Shown here one piece after another: positions 5,150 through 5,852 of a DNA stretch of 5,852 bases. The stretch's first letter is position 1; every line of letters begins with the position of its first letter. Location of the stretch: assembly GCA_023248415.1 (NCBI GenBank), contig JAHFEP010000043.1, positions 11,613-17,464 of the forward strand, read 5' to 3'. The position numbers were made by a program, and so were the translations under genes. A model generated the notes under the pieces. It saw nothing but the letters and a program-made list of their open reading frames with translations. It was not told where the DNA came from and made no database searches. The DNA is from Nitrospirota bacterium. Its GTDB lineage: Bacteria; Nitrospirota; CAKKRA01; 9FT-COMBO-42-15.

Positions 5150-5275
5150 CTTGCGGGGTCAAGTTTGTAGCTTGAGCCCATAAAGTTCGTCAGTTTAATA
5201 TTATTGCGAACTGAAGGGAGCAGGTTATAAACCCCTGATAGAGACATTCAGGGGCAGGCTCTGCTCCCGCAGGAA
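5150..5275 (+). ncRNA. Candidate structured leader RNA (riboregulator or small RNA), family not recognised
   Basis: Starting at the predicted transcript start, the sequence can fold into three hairpins. A: GGGGTCAAG (5155-5163) with CTTGAGCCC (5171-5179), one G-G mismatch. B: AGTTCG (5184-5189) with CGAACT (5207-5212). C: GGGAGCAG (5216-5223) with CTGCTCCC (5261-5268), enclosing an inner stem CCCCTGA (5232-5238) with TCAGGGG (5248-5254); between them is an internal loop with GTTATAAA on one side and CAGGCT on the other. TGCGGG (5152-5157) can pair with CCCGCA (5266-5271) to close the whole unit, competing for some bases with A and C. There is no terminator T-run after it, so it is probably the 5' leader of the lipoprotein gene at 5322. 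It may be a cis-regulator or a processed small RNA. I could not match it to a known class. Confidence 0.5.
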
Positions 5276-5309
5276 AATTAAAGAAACAGTTTTAAATTTA
5301 ACAAAAAAA

Positions 5310-5317
5310 GGGGGTGA
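5310..5317 (+). promoter_or_regulatory. Ribosome binding site of the Lpp-like gene
   Basis: GGGGGTGA lies 4 bases before ATG 5322. Its GGGGT (5311-5315) can pair with ACCCC (5231-5235) of hairpin C in the leader, a 5-bp possibility for translational control only. Confidence 0.6.
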
Positions 5318-5321
5318 GATA

Positions 5322-5597
5322 ATGAAGAGATTTGCTATTCTTGCAGTAATATTGGCTTTTCTAACAGTGCCTGTTTTATCCGGCTGCCAGAACAAACAGA
5401 TGCAGCAGGAGAATGAAAATCTGAAGAAGCAGGTAGAGACCTTAAAGGCTGATAAGAGTAAATTAGATGCACAGGCAAAGGACCTTACAGCTAAAGTAGA
5501 CGCCTTGACAAAGGAAAATGCAGACCTGAAGGCAAAAGCAGAAAAGGCAAAACCTGCGGCAAAGGCGCCAGCAAAAGCACCAGCAAAGAAGAAGTAA
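5322..5597 (+). CDS. Small Lpp-like coiled-coil lipoprotein with Lys/Ala/Pro tail
   Basis: 91 residues. The signal MKRFAILAVILAFLTVPVLS ends at the lipobox LSGC (Cys22), giving a mature lipoprotein of 70 residues. Residues 27-69 form a regular heptad repeat: Met27 and Leu at 34, 41, 48, 55, 62 and 69 are exactly seven apart (d positions). The a positions are Asn31, Val38, Lys45, Ala52, Val59 and Asn66, so a parallel coiled coil, probably dimeric because of the asparagines. The tail is AKPAAKAPAKAPAKKK, basic and flexible. This is the layout of Braun-type (Lpp) outer membrane lipoproteins, whose C-terminal lysine can be linked to peptidoglycan. The resemblance is architectural, since low-complexity coiled coils look alike, so I give no gene symbol. 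It is transcribed alone: a consensus promoter with a long leader precedes it and a clear terminator follows. Confidence 0.85.
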   Translation: MKRFAILAVILAFLTVPVLSGCQNKQMQQENENLKKQVETLKADKSKLDAQAKDLTAKVDALTKENADLKAKAEKAKPAAKAPAKAPAKKK

Positions 5598-5630
5598 TAA
5601 TTTTTAGGTTTTTATTTTTAGGTAGGAATG

Positions 5631-5668
5631 TATAGGGCAGTCAATATATGGCTGCCCTATATTTTTTT
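5631..5668 (+). terminator. Rho-independent terminator after the Lpp-like gene
   Basis: TATAGGGCAG (5631-5640) and CTGCCCTATA (5652-5661) form a perfect 10-bp stem with an 11-base loop, followed by seven T (5662-5668). It closes the lipoprotein transcript. Confidence 0.92.
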
Positions 5669-5671
5669 GTG

Positions 5672-5701
5672 TTGACACAAATCAGCATAGCATGTTAATT
5701 T
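5672..5701 (+). promoter_or_regulatory. Probable promoter of the CooC-like gene
   Basis: A perfect TTGACA (5672-5677) begins 4 bases after the terminator T-run. The -10 is weak: TAATTT (5696-5701) with an upstream TG (5693-5694) after 18 bases, or TTAATT (5695-5700) after 17. Its position between a terminator and a gene supports it. Confidence 0.5.
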
Positions 5702-5732
5702 TATAGCTCATTTAAATCATTTGGAGAACAAA

Positions 5733-5852
5733 TTGAAGATAGCAATTACAGGAAAAGGCGGTGTTGGAAAGACCACCCTTGCAGGTATTTTAGCAAGGCT
5801 ATATGCAGACGAGGGCAAGAAGGTTCTTGCAGTAGATGCAGACCCTGATGCC
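5733..5852 (+). CDS. cooC: N-terminal part of a CooC-type nickel-insertion ATPase (runs off the window)
   Basis: The first 40 residues begin MKIAITGKGGVGKTTLAGIL, reading the TTG start as Met, and end VLAVDADPDA. KGGVGKTT is the deviant Walker A (P-loop with a signature lysine) of the SIMIBI/MinD-type ATPases, and the VDADPDA switch region directly matches the CooC family as I know it. CooC dimers use ATP to help insert nickel into carbon monoxide dehydrogenase in the cytoplasm. The start is TTG 5733: GGAGA at 5723-5727 lies 5 bases upstream and the beta strand KIAITG begins right after it. The gene has its own promoter behind a terminator, so it belongs to a separate transcription unit, and CO dehydrogenase or acetyl-CoA synthase genes may follow outside the window. 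NifH- or MinD-like relatives are the alternatives, less likely given VDADPDA. Confidence 0.75.
   Translation, partial: MKIAITGKGGVGKTTLAGILARLYADEGKKVLAVDADPDA

Noticed and set aside
5150..5275. 6S RNA or SRP RNA as identity of the structured leader
   Set aside because: It folds into several hairpins rather than one long rod with a central bubble, and the conserved SRP tetraloop and GGAAGCAG-type internal loop motif are missing.

Overview
The window looks like a piece of a chromosome from an uncultured, moderately AT-rich, Gram-negative bacterium. Its gene starts include GTG and TTG. It encodes three lipoproteins with lipobox signals, a cytochrome-maturation-type protein and a TlpA-type thioredoxin, and at the right edge the start of a CooC-type ATPase, which points to CO dehydrogenase or Wood-Ljungdahl metabolism. 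Three families of palindromic repeats lie between or inside the genes, a habit I associate with subsurface and groundwater lineages such as Nitrospirota, Desulfobacterota or Schekmanbacteria. That placement is an impression; no phylogenetic marker is present.

Layout. Positions 1-155 hold the N-terminal part of a lipoprotein gene on the minus strand, read from a promoter that would give an almost leaderless mRNA. All later genes are on the plus strand: a signal-anchored extracytoplasmic protein with a C-terminal membrane helix (308-1039); a CcmH-like protein starting directly at its stop codon (1040-1486); a three-part membrane/cupredoxin/FGE-like fusion (1703-3415); a membrane-anchored protein with an unusual CX3CH heme-type motif and a C-terminal beta-rich domain (3540-4370); and a TlpA/ResA-type thioredoxin lipoprotein (4578-5105). 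Next come a strong consensus promoter and a foldable leader of about 170 nt, a small Lpp-like coiled-coil lipoprotein (5322-5597) with a clear terminator, and the truncated CooC-like gene (5733 onward).

Repeats. Two copies of one AT-rich, roughly 130-140 bp imperfect palindrome lie in opposite orientation at 1511-1640 and 4401-4540. A GC-rich double-hairpin palindrome lies at 3427-3509. A third type, another GC-rich palindrome, lies in frame inside the fusion gene (about 2630-2710) and encodes the linker between its cupredoxin and FGE-like domains.

How the genes may work together. The 308-5105 genes all act outside the cytoplasm and share a redox, heme and copper theme: thiol handling (CcmH-like, TlpA-like), a copper-type domain with a Met-rich membrane segment, and a heme-type protein. 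My reading (inference) is an accessory module for maturing or supplying metal to an unusual cytochrome or copper protein. The most interesting elements are the fusion protein, whose FGE-like domain lacks the catalytic cysteines, the CX3CH motif next to a CcmH-like protein with non-canonical cysteine spacing, and the structured leader RNA.
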